The notes: a model not told the origin generated them from the letters alone. Positions 47,934 to 57,349 are shown, counted from the stretch's first letter. The stretch: DNA of 64,000 nt from Paraburkholderia caffeinilytica (GCF_003368325.1 NZ_CP031467.1:1426001-1490000), one strand, 5' to 3'. Numbers and translations are program-made.

Positions 47934-48248
47934 AGCTTTCTCCCAGCAGCCTCTCGGCGCTATTGATATCGGACCTGAGTCCGGAATGGACCGCGATTAT
48001 CAGGCATCTCAACCCGCCAACCTCTGGCTTCGGCGCCGCTCCGGCCTGGGCGATGCTGGCCGGCGCCCGGCTGCGGCCCTGTCGTCGCCCGGCAGGTATC
48101 CCGCCGTCCCGGCCAATATCGCCACGGATACCCGGCCACTATTTGGCAAATAGTACTATTAATAGTACTTAAACGCGATTTTGTTGTAGCATGTGAATCC
48201 TCGAAATTGCCCGCACTCAGGCATCCAAGCCGCAAGGAGACGCACACC
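47934..48248. other. Divergent dgoR-dgoD intergenic region
   Basis: This region holds the perfect palindrome at 48152-48169 and the dgoD ribosome site (AAGGAG, about 48233). Part of it (47934-48012) is open in two frames next to the uncertain dgoR start. No other gene is evident. Confidence 0.6.
48152..48169. promoter_or_regulatory. Perfect 18-bp palindrome, candidate DgoR operator
   Basis: The sequence AGTACTATTAATAGTACT is its own reverse complement. It lies 80 bp upstream of the dgoD start and contains TnGT-N3-ACnA-like elements typical of FadR-subfamily sites. Binding by the adjacent DgoR is inferred. Confidence 0.75.
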
Positions 48249-49397
48249 ATGAAAATCACCAAGCTCGAAACCTTCATCGTCCCGCCGCGCTGGTGCTTCC
48301 TGAAGATCGAAACGGACGAAGGCATCGTCGGCTGGGGCGAGCCGGTGGTCGAAGGCCGCGCGCATACGGTGGCGGCCGCTGTCGAGGAACTGGCCGACTA
48401 TCTGATCGGCAAAGACCCGCTGCTGATCGAAGACCACTGGCAAGTGATGTATCGCGCGGGCTTCTACCGCGGCGGCCCGATCAGCATGAGCGCGATCGCC
48501 GGCGTCGACCAGGCGCTGTGGGACATCAAGGGCAAGCATCATGGCGTGCCGATTCACGCGCTGCTGGGCGGCCAGGTACGCGACAAGATCAAGGTGTACT
48601 CGTGGATCGGCGGCGATCGTCCGAGCGATGTCGCGAACAACGCACGCGCTGTGGTCGAACGCGGCTTCAAGGCGGTGAAGATGAACGGCTCGGAAGAGTT
48701 GCAGATCATCGACACCTTCGACAAGGTGCAAGGCGTCATCAACAACGTCGCCGCCGTGCGCGAGGCGGTCGGGCCGAACATCGGCATCGGCGTGGACTTC
48801 CACGGCCGCGTGCACAAGCCGATGGCGAAGGTGCTGGCCAAAGAACTCGACCCGTACAAGCTGCTCTTCATCGAAGAGCCGGTGCTGTCGGAAAACGCGG
48901 AAGCCTTGCGCGACATCGTCAACCAGACCAACACGCCGATCGCCCTGGGCGAACGTCTGTATTCGCGCTGGGACTTCAAGCACATCCTGGCGGGCGGCTA
49001 CGTCGACATCATCCAGCCGGACGCGTCGCACGCGGGCGGGATCACCGAGTGCCGCAAGATCGCCTCGATGGCCGAGGCGTACGACGTCGCACTCGCGCTG
49101 CACTGCCCGCTCGGTCCGATCGCGCTGGCCACCTGCCTGCAGATCGACGCAGTGAGCTACAACGCGTTCATCCAGGAACAGAGCCTTGGCATTCACTACA
49201 ACCAGGGCAACGACCTGCTCGATTACATCAAGAACCCTGAAGTGTTCAAGTATGAAGACGGCTTCGTGTCGATTCCGCAAGGCCCCGGCCTCGGCATCGA
49301 AGTCAACGAAGAGAAGGTGCGCGAGATGGCGAAGGTCGGCCACCGCTGGCGCAATCCGGTGTGGCGCCACGAGGATGGCAGCGTCGCGGAATGGTAA
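48249..49397 (+). CDS. dgoD: D-galactonate dehydratase
   Basis: This 382-residue enolase-superfamily enzyme dehydrates D-galactonate to 2-keto-3-deoxygalactonate. The length equals that of Escherichia coli DgoD. The metal ligands fall at the expected positions: Asp183 in VDFHGR, Glu209 in IEEPV and Glu235 in LGERLYS. The acid/base His185 and His285 are also conserved. The start at 48249 follows AAGGAG. A terminator follows at 49419. The other dgo genes (kinase, aldolase, transporter) are not adjacent. Confidence 0.95.
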   Translation: MKITKLETFIVPPRWCFLKIETDEGIVGWGEPVVEGRAHTVAAAVEELADYLIGKDPLLIEDHWQVMYRAGFYRGGPISMSAIAGVDQALWDIKGKHHGVPIHALLGGQVRDKIKVYSWIGGDRPSDVANNARAVVERGFKAVKMNGSEELQIIDTFDKVQGVINNVAAVREAVGPNIGIGVDFHGRVHKPMAKVLAKELDPYKLLFIEEPVLSENAEALRDIVNQTNTPIALGERLYSRWDFKHILAGGYVDIIQPDASHAGGITECRKIASMAEAYDVALALHCPLGPIALATCLQIDAVSYNAFIQEQSLGIHYNQGNDLLDYIKNPEVFKYEDGFVSIPQGPGLGIEVNEEKVREMAKVGHRWRNPVWRHEDGSVAEW

Positions 49398-49765
49398 GCG
49401 CGTGACTGCTTGATGGAGCGCCGCCTGCGGGCGGCGTTTTGTTTTGAACGGCCCACGGCCATCGTCAGAAAAACTCGTCTGAAGGTCAAGGTCCCGAGTG
49501 TGGGCGCCGCCAGCCATGAAGAAGGCTTAGCCCAAGCTCACCGGCGCGCACGTTACGGCAGACGTAGCACGCGCCGTCTCAGTTACGTAACATCGCGGAC
49601 CGGAACGGTCTGAAGTCGCGCTCTCCGGCTTCTTAAAGGCCCCGTCTCGCGTTGCGCAAAGCCTTATCCACAAAGGCTTTCAAGCCGTTTGTTCGGCACC
49701 GGACATACGTATGGCCCACTCCTTGCTCCAATGCATTCAAAACGACACATGCATCGGGGAACATC
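49398..49765. other. Intergenic region after dgoD (368 bp)
   Basis: Apart from the dgoD terminator at 49419-49446 I see no gene, RNA or clear promoter in this stretch. Confidence 0.5.
49419..49446 (+). terminator. Rho-independent terminator after dgoD
   Basis: A stem CGCCGCC/GGGCGGCG with a short loop is followed by TTTTGTTTTG, 22 bp past the dgoD stop. Confidence 0.85.
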
Positions 49766-50068
49766 ATGGGCGAATTCCTTCCAGACTATCTGCTCCGCGA
49801 ACAGGCCGCCGTCGGCGCGCTGGTGGTGTTCGGCGTGCTTCGCATCATCGGCGCGATGCTCGCCTATGAACGCGGCTGGCGCATTTCCGTGGTCGAAAAA
49901 TGCTTTATCGCCGCCGCGGTCCTGTACTGCCTGCCGCAACTCTTCGATCTGCTGACGCATACGTACGGCTCGCGTGCCGCAGGCGCGGAACTGGAAGGCA
50001 AGGCAGCGGGCTGCGCGATCGCGCTCTTCTGCGCACCGATTCTCGGACATCGGCTCGGCCTCGAATGA
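49766..50068 (+). CDS. Small membrane protein of unknown function
   Basis: This 100-residue protein has three predicted hydrophobic segments (AAVGALVVFGVLRIIGAML, CFIAAAVLYCLPQLFDLL, GCAIALFCAPILG). The start at 49766 (MGEFLPDY) is preferred; an open frame extends to 49652. No family is recognised. Its stop is close to the start of the YodC-like gene, so the two may be cotranscribed. Confidence 0.65.
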   Translation: MGEFLPDYLLREQAAVGALVVFGVLRIIGAMLAYERGWRISVVEKCFIAAAVLYCLPQLFDLLTHTYGSRAAGAELEGKAAGCAIALFCAPILGHRLGLE

Positions 50069-50094
50069 TTGGGTTCATCGAACGGATGCTCACC

Positions 50095-50343
50095 ATGCGA
50101 CAGGGAAAGAAACCTGCACGGCGCGCGAAACCCGGGGAACCCGCAAAACCCGCTTACCGCGCCGGCGACGTCCTGACGCTCAAATCCGGCGGACGTCCGA
50201 TGACAGCCACCTGGACCGGACCTGTGCTGTTCGCGCCGGGCAACTGGTTGATCTGCCAGTGGTTCGGCGACGACGGCGAATTGCAGCAGGAGATGTTTCC
50301 GGAAGAGATGCTGAAGCGGGTGCACAACGTGTTCGCCGCCTAG
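50095..50343 (+). CDS. YodC-like (DUF2158) small protein
   Basis: This protein of about 82 residues has an N-terminal basic Pro-rich stretch, then the DUF2158/YodC pattern: GDVLTLKSGGRPMTATW, a WLICQWF strand and QQEMFPEEML. The fold is small and beta-rich; the function is unknown. ATGs at 50065 (overlapping the upstream stop) and 50086 are alternatives. A strong terminator follows. Confidence 0.8.
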   Translation: MRQGKKPARRAKPGEPAKPAYRAGDVLTLKSGGRPMTATWTGPVLFAPGNWLICQWFGDDGELQQEMFPEEMLKRVHNVFAA

Positions 50344-50389
50344 AGAGCAGTACGGATCGGCCGGCCACCGCCGGGCGACCGTGTGTATT

Positions 50390-50423
50390 GCGCCGCACGC
50401 ATTTGCTGTGCGGCGCTTTTTTT
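50390..50423 (+). terminator. Rho-independent terminator after the YodC-like gene
   Basis: A 9-bp perfect stem (GCGCCGCAC/GTGCGGCGC) is followed by seven T residues. It lies between the YodC-like gene and the convergent copD. Confidence 0.93.
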
Positions 50424-50427
50424 AGCC

Positions 50428-51357
50428 TCAGCCCAGTGCGGCGAATGCCGGCACGCTATGCGACAACACGGCCGCGGCGACGAACACACCGACCATCGCG
50501 AGCGCTTCCAGATACAGCACGTTGACGAAGGTATGCGCGTCCATCGTCGAGGCCGTGCGGCGCAGGCGCGGCAACGCCGAAAAGCGGTTGAGTCCGCCGA
50601 GCACCAGCGCAAGCGCGACCAGCGCAAGCTTCAGCGTCAGCACATGGCCCCACGTGCTCACCTGGATCGCTTCGAACGAGCCGCCCGATCCGCGCGCGGC
50701 ATTGAAGACACCGGTGAGCAGCACCAGCCCGACCGCCACCACCGATACATGCGACACCTGCGTCGCCGTGCGGATCAGTATCCCGCGTGCGGTCGAGGTG
50801 CCGAGCGCGGGCAATATCGCGAGCCCCGCCGCCATCGCCAGCCCGCCCCAGACGCTCGTGACCAGCACATGCAGCGTCTGCATGCCGATCGCCGCCGAGG
50901 CCGGGCCGGCATCGGCCGCATGCCCGAGCGACGCCTTGCCCGCCGCGATCGCGATCACCGCGAGCCACAGCAGCGCATTGCGCAGCATGCCCGTATGGCC
51001 GGCCAGCGCCGTGCCAAGCAACACCAGCGCGCCGGCGAACGCCACGCTCCAGCCGAAGCCAACATGGGTTTGCGTCAATACGGTCGGCACCACGCCAAGC
51101 GCCGACGGCAACGCGACGCCGCTCATCGACGCCGCCTGATACAGCAGCCAGCCGAGATCCGCGAGCACCAGCACGACGCTGGCCGTCAACATCGACCGTT
51201 GCGCGCGCAACCAGGCGGGCCGGGCGGGGGCGATCTTGGCTTGCGCGTCCTTGGCGAGCCACGCACCGAGCAACGCCGAACCGACGGCAAACGCAAACGC
51301 GACGTTCATGAGCGCGGCCATGGCGACCTGCCCGATCCACAGTCCGTCGACGCTCAT
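50428..51357 (-). CDS. copD: CopD-family copper transport membrane protein
   Basis: This 309-residue protein has eight predicted helices, the CopD length. Conserved His and Met occur in helices (GVVPTVLTQTHVGFGW, GMQTLHVLVTSVWGGLAM, VSHVSVVAVGLVLLTG). CopD proteins move copper across the inner membrane, taking it from CopC. Its ATG overlaps the copC stop by 4 bp, so they are coupled. No copper-sensing regulator is adjacent. Confidence 0.9.
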   Translation of the reverse strand: MSVDGLWIGQVAMAALMNVAFAFAVGSALLGAWLAKDAQAKIAPARPAWLRAQRSMLTASVVLVLADLGWLLYQAASMSGVALPSALGVVPTVLTQTHVGFGWSVAFAGALVLLGTALAGHTGMLRNALLWLAVIAIAAGKASLGHAADAGPASAAIGMQTLHVLVTSVWGGLAMAAGLAILPALGTSTARGILIRTATQVSHVSVVAVGLVLLTGVFNAARGSGGSFEAIQVSTWGHVLTLKLALVALALVLGGLNRFSALPRLRRTASTMDAHTFVNVLYLEALAMVGVFVAAAVLSHSVPAFAALG

Positions 51358-51731
51358 TTGACGATGAAGGCGAAGTCGCCTTGCGTACGGTGGCCATCCG
51401 TGGCAACCGCGATCCAGTGCACCGCGTAGCGGCCGGCCGCCAACTGCGGCAGCGCCAGGCGCATCACCTTTGCATCACTTTGGTCGACTTGCGACGCAGC
51501 CGGCGCAGCAGGCTTGCCGCCGGCATCGCTCAGTTCGATGCGGCTGAAAGCCGGCTCGAGCGGCTCGGTGAAATGGATCATCACTTCAGTGGCGGCGGCC
51601 ACTGCGGCGTTCGCCGCCGGCTCGCTCGACACCAGATGCGCATGCGCAAATGCCGTGGACGTCATGACCAGCGCCGCGGCGCCGAACGTCAACGCGCGTA
51701 GCGCCGGATGGGAAAAATTGAATAGCTTCAT
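51354..51731 (-). CDS. copC: CopC/YobA periplasmic copper-binding protein
   Basis: This 125-residue protein has a signal peptide cleaved after AFA, which leaves His at the mature N-terminus (HAHLVSSEPA), the usual Cu(II) site. The other ligand region is DGHRTQGDFAFIV near the end. It binds copper in the periplasm and hands it to CopD, encoded directly downstream. The start at 51731 (MKLFNFSHP) gives a normal signal peptide; the frame is open to 51854. Confidence 0.92.
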   Translation of the reverse strand: MKLFNFSHPALRALTFGAAALVMTSTAFAHAHLVSSEPAANAAVAAATEVMIHFTEPLEPAFSRIELSDAGGKPAAPAASQVDQSDAKVMRLALPQLAAGRYAVHWIAVATDGHRTQGDFAFIVK

Positions 51732-52113
51732 GTAAGGCCGATAGCTTGTGGAAAAGAAAACGGTAAGCGGTGAGTCAAGGGGGCGTCCGTCCCGGACGGA
51801 CGCCGGCGCGCCCGGAAGTGTACGCTTCGATGGCCCGCACGCGCGTCGGTTCAACCTGCTTTGTCATGCGGGCCCGCTAGAACGGCATGTGCGCCGGCGA
51901 TCCGGCGAACAAAATCGAAATGGCCGCCCCACTTGCGGCGCGGCGGCGCGCGTCAAACTGTCGCATCGCCGTGACACCCGGAACCTTCTCTAATGTGGCA
52001 AATAGTCACCATCACCCTTCGATGATAGAATGCTGCGTCGCCGCAGCGCCGGCTGCCCTTCACACCGAGCCGCTCGAAGTTCGGTCAGGTCCCCGATTTT
52101 GATGGAGTTACGC
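51732..52113. other. Divergent intergenic region between copC and the cytochrome genes (382 bp)
   Basis: No gene is evident. An AT-rich TAGAAT near 52026 could be the -10 of the cytochrome operon. No clear CueR-type or CopR-type copper operator was found. Confidence 0.5.
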
Positions 52114-52833
52114 GTGTCTTCAAGACGCATTTTCCGCCCGCTGCTTGCCCTTCTGCTGATCGGCACCGCGGGTGTCTATAGCGCTGCGAAAGCGCAGACT
52201 CAACCGAAGGCCCCCGATACGATGGAAGCGCGCGTGCAAGGCTGCACGGCCTGCCACGGCTCGCACGGCCAAGGTACCGACAACGACTATTTCCCGCGTC
52301 TGGCGGGCAAGCCGGCCGACTATCTTTACAACCAGTTGCAGAACTTCCGCGAAGGGCGCCGCAAGTACCCGCCCATGAACTATCTCGTCACGTATCTCTC
52401 GGACGACTACCTTCATCAGATCGCCACGTACTTCTCGCAGCAACGCCCGCCGTACCCCACGCCGGCCAAGCCGACTGTGTCGGCGGCCATCGTCGCGCGC
52501 GGCCAGCAGATCGTCCTGAACGGCGACGCATCCAAACAGATTCCGGCCTGCGCGGCGTGCCACGGCAAGGCGCTGACCGGCATGGAACCCGCTATCCCGG
52601 GTCTGGTCGGCCTGCATGCTGACTACATCAGCGCGCAATTGGGCGCATGGCGCTCGGGCTCGCGCCATGCCATCGCACCTGATTGCATGCACACCATCGC
52701 CACCCGTCTGACTGACGAAGACGTGAACGCCGTCGCTGCCTGGCTTTCCACGCAAAAGGCGCCACAAAACCCCGTGCCGGCTCCGGCCCGCTCGTTGAAG
52801 ACTCCGCTTGCCTGCGGCAGCGAACCGCAATAA
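52114..52833 (+). CDS. Di-haem cytochrome c (c4 type)
   Basis: This 239-residue exported protein has a signal peptide (LLALLLIGTAGVYSA) and two class I haem sites: CTACH at 44-48 and CAACH at 146-150. Each domain has a later Met axial-ligand candidate (YPPMNY and the DCMHTI region). The two-domain pattern is that of cytochrome c4, an electron shuttle to terminal oxidases. I use the GTG at 52114, which has GGAG 6 nt upstream; an ATG at 52102 lacks a ribosome site. The tri-haem gene follows after 21 bp. Confidence 0.87.
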   Translation: MSSRRIFRPLLALLLIGTAGVYSAAKAQTQPKAPDTMEARVQGCTACHGSHGQGTDNDYFPRLAGKPADYLYNQLQNFREGRRKYPPMNYLVTYLSDDYLHQIATYFSQQRPPYPTPAKPTVSAAIVARGQQIVLNGDASKQIPACAACHGKALTGMEPAIPGLVGLHADYISAQLGAWRSGSRHAIAPDCMHTIATRLTDEDVNAVAAWLSTQKAPQNPVPAPARSLKTPLACGSEPQ

Positions 52834-52854
52834 GGCACCGGGAGAGACACTCAA

Positions 52855-54153
52855 ATGAAACGCAAGTCTTTGTTCGCCCTCTCGGCAGTCGTCGTCGTTG
52901 CGGCTGCCGCACTCGTTCCCGTCCTGTGGTCGGGCGGCGACAATCTGCACAACGGTACGGCCGTGGCGGCAACGCCCGCCGACCAGGCAGCCCTGATCAA
53001 GAAGGGCGAGTACCTCGCCCGCGCTGGCGACTGTATCGCCTGCCACACGGTGCGCGGCGGCAAGCAGTTCGCCGGCGGCCTGCCCATGCTCACGCCGTTC
53101 GGCACGATGTTCACGCCGAACATCACGCCTGACGACCAGTACGGTATCGGCAAGTGGACCCAGGACGACTTCTACCGCGCCATGCACACGGGCCGTTCGA
53201 AAGACGGCAGCCTGCTGTACCCGGGCTTCCCGTTCACGAGCTATACGAAGGTCACGCGCGCCGACTCGGACGCGATCTACGCCTACCTGCGCTCGGTCAC
53301 GCCGGTCAATGTGCCGAGCCGCCCGCACGAGCTGAAATTCCCGTTCAACCAGCGCAACATGCTGATCGGCTGGCGCACGCTGTTCTTCCGCGAAGGCGAG
53401 TACAAGGCTGATCCGACCAAGTCGGTGGAATGGAACCGTGGCGCTTACCTGATCGAAGGCCTCGGCCACTGCGGCATGTGCCACACCTCGATCAACGCCA
53501 TGGGCGGCCCGGTCAACTCGGCGGCGTTTGCCGGCGGCCTGATCCCGCTGCAGAACTGGTACGCACCGTCGCTGACGTCGAACAAGGAAGCCGGTCTCGG
53601 CGACTGGGAAACCAAAGACATCGCCGACCTGCTGAAGACCGGTGTGTCGAACCGCGGCGCGGTGTTCGGTCCGATGGCTGAAGTGGTTCACAACAGCCTG
53701 CAGTACATGTCGGACGAAGACATCAACGCGATGGCTACGTACCTGAAGACGATTCCGCAGAAGAGCGAAGCACCGGAATCGCTGCAGCTCGAAACTTCGG
53801 AAAAGTTCGGTGGCGAACTGTTGAAGCAAGGTCAGAAGATCTACGCTGACAACTGCGCAAAGTGCCACGCGGAAAACGGTCTGGGTATGCCGCCGTCCTT
53901 CCCGCCGCTGGCAAATAACCAGTCGATCCAGATGCCGTCGGCCGTCAACCCGATTCGCATGGTGCTGAACGGCGGTTATCCGCCGAGCACGAACGCCAAC
54001 CCGCATCCGTACGGCATGCCGCCGTTCGCGCAGGCATTGTCGAACACGGAAGTGGCAGCCGTCGTGACGTACATCCGTATGTCCTGGGGCAACCACGGTA
54101 CGGCGGTGTCGCCGCAGCAAGTGTCCGATCTGCGTTCAGCGCCGCTCGACTAA
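52855..54153 (+). CDS. Tri-haem cytochrome c, alcohol dehydrogenase subunit II type
   Basis: This 432-residue protein has an N-terminal signal or anchor (ALSAVVVVAAAALVPVL). Three CxxCH sites are present: CIACH at 60-64, CGMCH at 206-210 and CAKCH at 334-338. The pattern is that of the membrane-associated cytochrome subunit of alcohol, aldehyde or gluconate dehydrogenases, which passes electrons to ubiquinone or an oxidase. No dehydrogenase gene is adjacent. It is in an operon with the di-haem cytochrome. Confidence 0.9.
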   Translation: MKRKSLFALSAVVVVAAAALVPVLWSGGDNLHNGTAVAATPADQAALIKKGEYLARAGDCIACHTVRGGKQFAGGLPMLTPFGTMFTPNITPDDQYGIGKWTQDDFYRAMHTGRSKDGSLLYPGFPFTSYTKVTRADSDAIYAYLRSVTPVNVPSRPHELKFPFNQRNMLIGWRTLFFREGEYKADPTKSVEWNRGAYLIEGLGHCGMCHTSINAMGGPVNSAAFAGGLIPLQNWYAPSLTSNKEAGLGDWETKDIADLLKTGVSNRGAVFGPMAEVVHNSLQYMSDEDINAMATYLKTIPQKSEAPESLQLETSEKFGGELLKQGQKIYADNCAKCHAENGLGMPPSFPPLANNQSIQMPSAVNPIRMVLNGGYPPSTNANPHPYGMPPFAQALSNTEVAAVVTYIRMSWGNHGTAVSPQQVSDLRSAPLD

Positions 54154-54172
54154 GCAGCGTCAGATGTATCTG

Positions 54173-54214
54173 GGGCGCGGCCTGCGAATCACGCGGCCGC
54201 GCCCTTCGTTTTTT
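54173..54214 (+). terminator. Rho-independent terminator after the cytochrome operon
   Basis: A 10-bp stem (GGGCGCGGCC/GGCCGCGCCC) is followed by TTCGTTTTTT, 20 bp past the stop codon. Confidence 0.9.
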
Positions 54215-54272
54215 GCAGGACCGGTATCATGTGGGTATAAACCCTTATGAAACCGCGCAGGAGGAAAGAGCC

Positions 54273-54893
54273 GTGCATGTCGGAGAGCGTTTCAACAGCA
54301 TTACCCATCTCGTCGGCGCCGTGCTGTCGGTGGCGGGGCTGGCCACGCTCGTGACAATGGGCGCGCTCGACGGCGACGCGTACAAGGTGGTGAGTTTCAG
54401 CGTCTACGGCGCAATGCTGTTCGTGCTGTATGCTATCTCGACGCTCTACCACAGCGTGCGCAACCCGCGTGTCAAAGCGGTTCTGCAAAAATGCGACCAT
54501 TCGGCGATCTATTTGTTGATCGCCGGCAGCTACACCCCGTTCACGCTGGTCACCTTGCGTGGACCGTGGGGCTGGTCGCTATTCGGCGTAAGCTGGGGGC
54601 TTGCCGCGCTCGGCATCGTGCAGGAACTGACGCTCGGGCGACGCACCCGCAGCGTTTCGATGGTGCTGTATGTCTTGATGGGATGGCTCGCGCTCGTTGC
54701 CGTCCGCCCGCTGGTTCAAGCTTTACCGGCAGCGGGTACCGCCTGGCTCGTGGCCGGCGGGGTCATCTACAGCGCCGGCATCTACTTCTTCATCAACGAC
54801 GAGCGCATCCGGCACGGACATGGTATCTGGCACCTGTTCGTACTGGCGGGCAGTCTGTGTCAATTCGTCAGTGTTGCGCGCTACGTCGCGTGA
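54273..54893 (+). CDS. Hemolysin III family (TrhA/YqfA-like) membrane protein
   Basis: This 206-residue protein has seven predicted helices and the HlyIII/PAQR pattern: GERFNSITHLVGAVLS, LYHSVRNPRVKAVLQKCDHSAIYLLIAGSYTPF and the C-terminal RIRHGHGIWHLFVLAGS. The conserved His residues probably bind zinc. Bacterial members affect membrane energetics and fluidity, and are rarely true haemolysins. I chose GTG at 54273 because AGGAGG lies 8 nt upstream; longer frames reach back to 54213. Confidence 0.88.
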   Translation: MHVGERFNSITHLVGAVLSVAGLATLVTMGALDGDAYKVVSFSVYGAMLFVLYAISTLYHSVRNPRVKAVLQKCDHSAIYLLIAGSYTPFTLVTLRGPWGWSLFGVSWGLAALGIVQELTLGRRTRSVSMVLYVLMGWLALVAVRPLVQALPAAGTAWLVAGGVIYSAGIYFFINDERIRHGHGIWHLFVLAGSLCQFVSVARYVA

Positions 54894-54958
54894 CATCCCA
54901 CGGCGGCGAAATGCAACTTAAGGCCAGTCAACGTGTCTGCATAGCGCGTTGAAGCATT

Positions 54959-54980
54959 CGGCACGCACTTGAGCGTGCCG
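54959..54980 (+). other. Hairpin downstream of the hemolysin III gene
   Basis: An 8-bp perfect stem (CGGCACGC/GCGTGCCG) has a 6-nt loop. The following sequence is only weakly T-rich, so it is a doubtful terminator. It also sits in the 233-bp region before rhlE. Confidence 0.5.
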
Positions 54981-55126
54981 CCGATTTCTCTGCGACCGGA
55001 ACTGGGCTCTGGCCTCGAACGCGCCATGCGGGCGTGTTCATGCCGTGCCTGCACCCGCTGGTTCCCGCCTGGGTCCATTGGGTGCCGTCTGGTGCCGTTC
55101 GCGAAACTGCATTGCAAAGAGCATTT

Positions 55127-56677
55127 ATGTCTTTTGATTCCCTCGGCTTGTCCGAACCGCTGGTCCGCGCCGTACACGAACTCGGCTACACCACCCCGAC
55201 TCCGATCCAGACGCAAGCGATCCCCGCCGTGCTCAACGGCGGCGACCTGCTGGCCGGCGCGCAGACCGGCACCGGCAAAACCGCCGGCTTCACGCTGCCG
55301 ATCCTGCAGCGTCTGAACACCATGCCCGCTGTCGCCACGGCGTCGGGCAAGCGCGCCGTGCGCGCGCTGATCCTCACGCCGACGCGTGAGCTGGCCGCAC
55401 AGGTCGAAGAAAGCGTGCGCGCCTACGGCAAGTACCTGAAGCTGAAGTCGACCGTCATGTTCGGCGGCGTCGGTATCAATCCGCAAATCGGCGCACTGCG
55501 CAGTGGCGTGGACATCGTCGTCGCGACGCCGGGCCGTTTGCTCGACCACATGCAACAGAAGACCATCGACCTGTCGCATCTCGAGATTCTCGTGCTCGAC
55601 GAAGCCGACCGCATGCTCGACATGGGCTTCATTCACGACATCAAGCGCGTACTCGCCAAGTTGCCGCCGAAACGTCAGAACCTGCTCTTCTCAGCCACTT
55701 TCTCCGACGAGATCAAGACGCTTGCCGACAACCTGCTGGACTCGCCGGCGCTGATCGAAGTCGCCCGCCGCAACACGACGGCTGAAACGGTCGCGCAGAA
55801 GATTCACCCGGTCGACCGCGACAAGAAGCGCGAGCTGCTCACCCACCTCATCAAACAACACAACTGGTTCCAGGTACTGGTGTTCACGCGCACCAAGCAC
55901 GGCGCGAACCGCCTCGCCGAACAACTGACCAAAGACGGCATCAGCGCACTGGCGATTCACGGCAACAAGAGCCAGTCGGCTCGTACCCGCGCACTCGCCG
56001 AGTTCAAGGACGGCACGCTGCAAGTGCTGGTCGCAACCGACATCGCGGCGCGCGGCATCGATATCGATCAGCTGCCGCACGTGGTCAACTACGATCTGCC
56101 GAACGTGCCGGAAGACTATGTGCACCGCATCGGCCGCACGGGCCGCGCAGGCGCGACGGGCGAAGCGATCTCGCTGGTGTGCGTCGACGAACTGCAACTG
56201 CTGAAGGACATCGAGAAGTTGATCAAGCGTCCGGTGCCGCAGGAAGTGATCGCCGGTTTCGAACCGGATCCGACTGCCAAGCCGGAGCCGATTCTGCGCC
56301 GTGGTCAGGGTGGCGGCGGTGGTGGTGGCAATCGTCAGCCGCGCCAGAGCCAAGGTGCGCCGAAGCGCGATGGCGCGTCGTCGGCAAAGCCTGCGCAACG
56401 TTCGGGCCAACGGCCGGCGAATGGTCAGCAACAACCGAAGCCGCAAGGCGCGAAGCCGGCCGGCAACGGCGGCCAGCCGCGCCGCGACGGCCAGCGTCAT
56501 GACGGTCAGCCGCGTGCGGCGGCGCACGAAGGCAGCGCTGCGCAACACGCACCGCGCAAGCCGCATGGCGCAAAACCGCAAGGCAGCAATCCGGGCGCGT
56601 TGCTGGGTGGCGCGAAGCCGCGCAACGACGCGCCGCGTGGCGGCCAGCCGACGCGCAGCGGCCAACGCGGCCGTTAA
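55127..56677 (+). CDS. rhlE: DEAD-box RNA helicase RhlE
   Basis: This 516-residue helicase has the Q motif ([13 protein letters not shown]), Walker A AQTGTGKT at 45-52, PTRELA, DEAD at 158-161, SAT, ARGIDI and HRIGRTGR. The C-terminal 130 residues are basic and rich in Gly, Gln and Pro, as in RhlE of betaproteobacteria, and bind RNA. It acts in ribosome assembly and RNA decay, often in the cold. The start at 55127 (MSFDSLGL) is the family start. Confidence 0.93.
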   Translation: MSFDSLGLSEPLVRAVHELGYTTPTPIQTQAIPAVLNGGDLLAGAQTGTGKTAGFTLPILQRLNTMPAVATASGKRAVRALILTPTRELAAQVEESVRAYGKYLKLKSTVMFGGVGINPQIGALRSGVDIVVATPGRLLDHMQQKTIDLSHLEILVLDEADRMLDMGFIHDIKRVLAKLPPKRQNLLFSATFSDEIKTLADNLLDSPALIEVARRNTTAETVAQKIHPVDRDKKRELLTHLIKQHNWFQVLVFTRTKHGANRLAEQLTKDGISALAIHGNKSQSARTRALAEFKDGTLQVLVATDIAARGIDIDQLPHVVNYDLPNVPEDYVHRIGRTGRAGATGEAISLVCVDELQLLKDIEKLIKRPVPQEVIAGFEPDPTAKPEPILRRGQGGGGGGGNRQPRQSQGAPKRDGASSAKPAQRSGQRPANGQQQPKPQGAKPAGNGGQPRRDGQRHDGQPRAAAHEGSAAQHAPRKPHGAKPQGSNPGALLGGAKPRNDAPRGGQPTRSGQRGR

Positions 56678-56714
56678 GTGTCAAGCGCTGCTGCTCGCTG
56701 GCCGTAGTCGCAGA

Positions 56715-57239
56715 CTATCGGCTAGCCGCAGCGGCGGCCTGCTTCAGGTGCTCGATCTGCCGTTCCCATCGATCGAGCACCGCCTTCCCGTCCCCCTCCA
56801 GTTCAAACGTAATGCCGCCTGTCAGGCGCGCATAACGCACGCTCTGCGCCTCCCCTGTGTCGATCGAGCCGATGAGGTACACGAGGCCGCTGTCATCGCC
56901 TGTCACGCGCGTTAGCGGCGTCAAACGCAGCTGCACCTGATAGAACGCCTCGTCGCAGACGAACGTCAGCGCGGCCCGGCCGGTTTGCCCGATTACGCGC
57001 GCCGTCCGGGACTGCGGCCACAAGGCGACACACAGCGATCGCGAATCCGGCGCGTACAACTCGCCGGCGCCCAGCAGCGACGTACGCACGTGGCCGTTCG
57101 CATCGACGGTAAGCAGCGACGCGGTGAACCCTGTCTTGCTCGCGAGAGACGAGCCGTCGAACAACGTGCGGGCGGCGTCGGGCCATTCGTCGAACACGTT
57201 CTGTTCGAGCAGCCGTTCGGGTGAAGAAGAATCGCTCAT
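56715..57239 (-). CDS. Pyridoxamine 5'-phosphate oxidase-like (split-barrel FMN) protein
   Basis: This 174-residue protein resembles the PNPOx-like split barrel: FTASLLTVDANGHVRTSLLGAGEL, SLCVALWPQSRTARVIGQTGRAALTFV and YARLTGGITFELEGD. Such proteins bind FMN, F420 or haem. It is not the PdxH enzyme itself, because the length and ends differ. It may share a role with the ferritin-like gene upstream on the same strand, but a terminator lies between them. Confidence 0.75.
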   Translation of the reverse strand: MSDSSSPERLLEQNVFDEWPDAARTLFDGSSLASKTGFTASLLTVDANGHVRTSLLGAGELYAPDSRSLCVALWPQSRTARVIGQTGRAALTFVCDEAFYQVQLRLTPLTRVTGDDSGLVYLIGSIDTGEAQSVRYARLTGGITFELEGDGKAVLDRWERQIEHLKQAAAAASR

Positions 57240-57315
57240 CGTATCGATCCGGTCAGTGGCGGGTTGCCGAGGTTACGAGGGTTGCCGGTGTTGCAAGGAT
57301 CCATCATGCCTCGAA

Positions 57316-57349
57316 AGACGAATGGCCCGCACAAGCGGGCCATTCGTCT
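57316..57349 (-). terminator. Long perfect hairpin after the ferritin-like gene
   Basis: Fifteen-bp perfect arms (57316-57330 and 57335-57349) close on a 4-nt loop, 36 bp past the ferritin-like stop codon. The T-run on the minus strand is short (TTT), so it could be a terminator or an mRNA 3'-end stabiliser. Confidence 0.75.

Noticed and set aside
52120..54120. Minus-strand open frame of 666 codons opposite the cytochrome genes
   Set aside because: It overlaps two genes with CxxCH motifs on the plus strand; no family pattern is seen.
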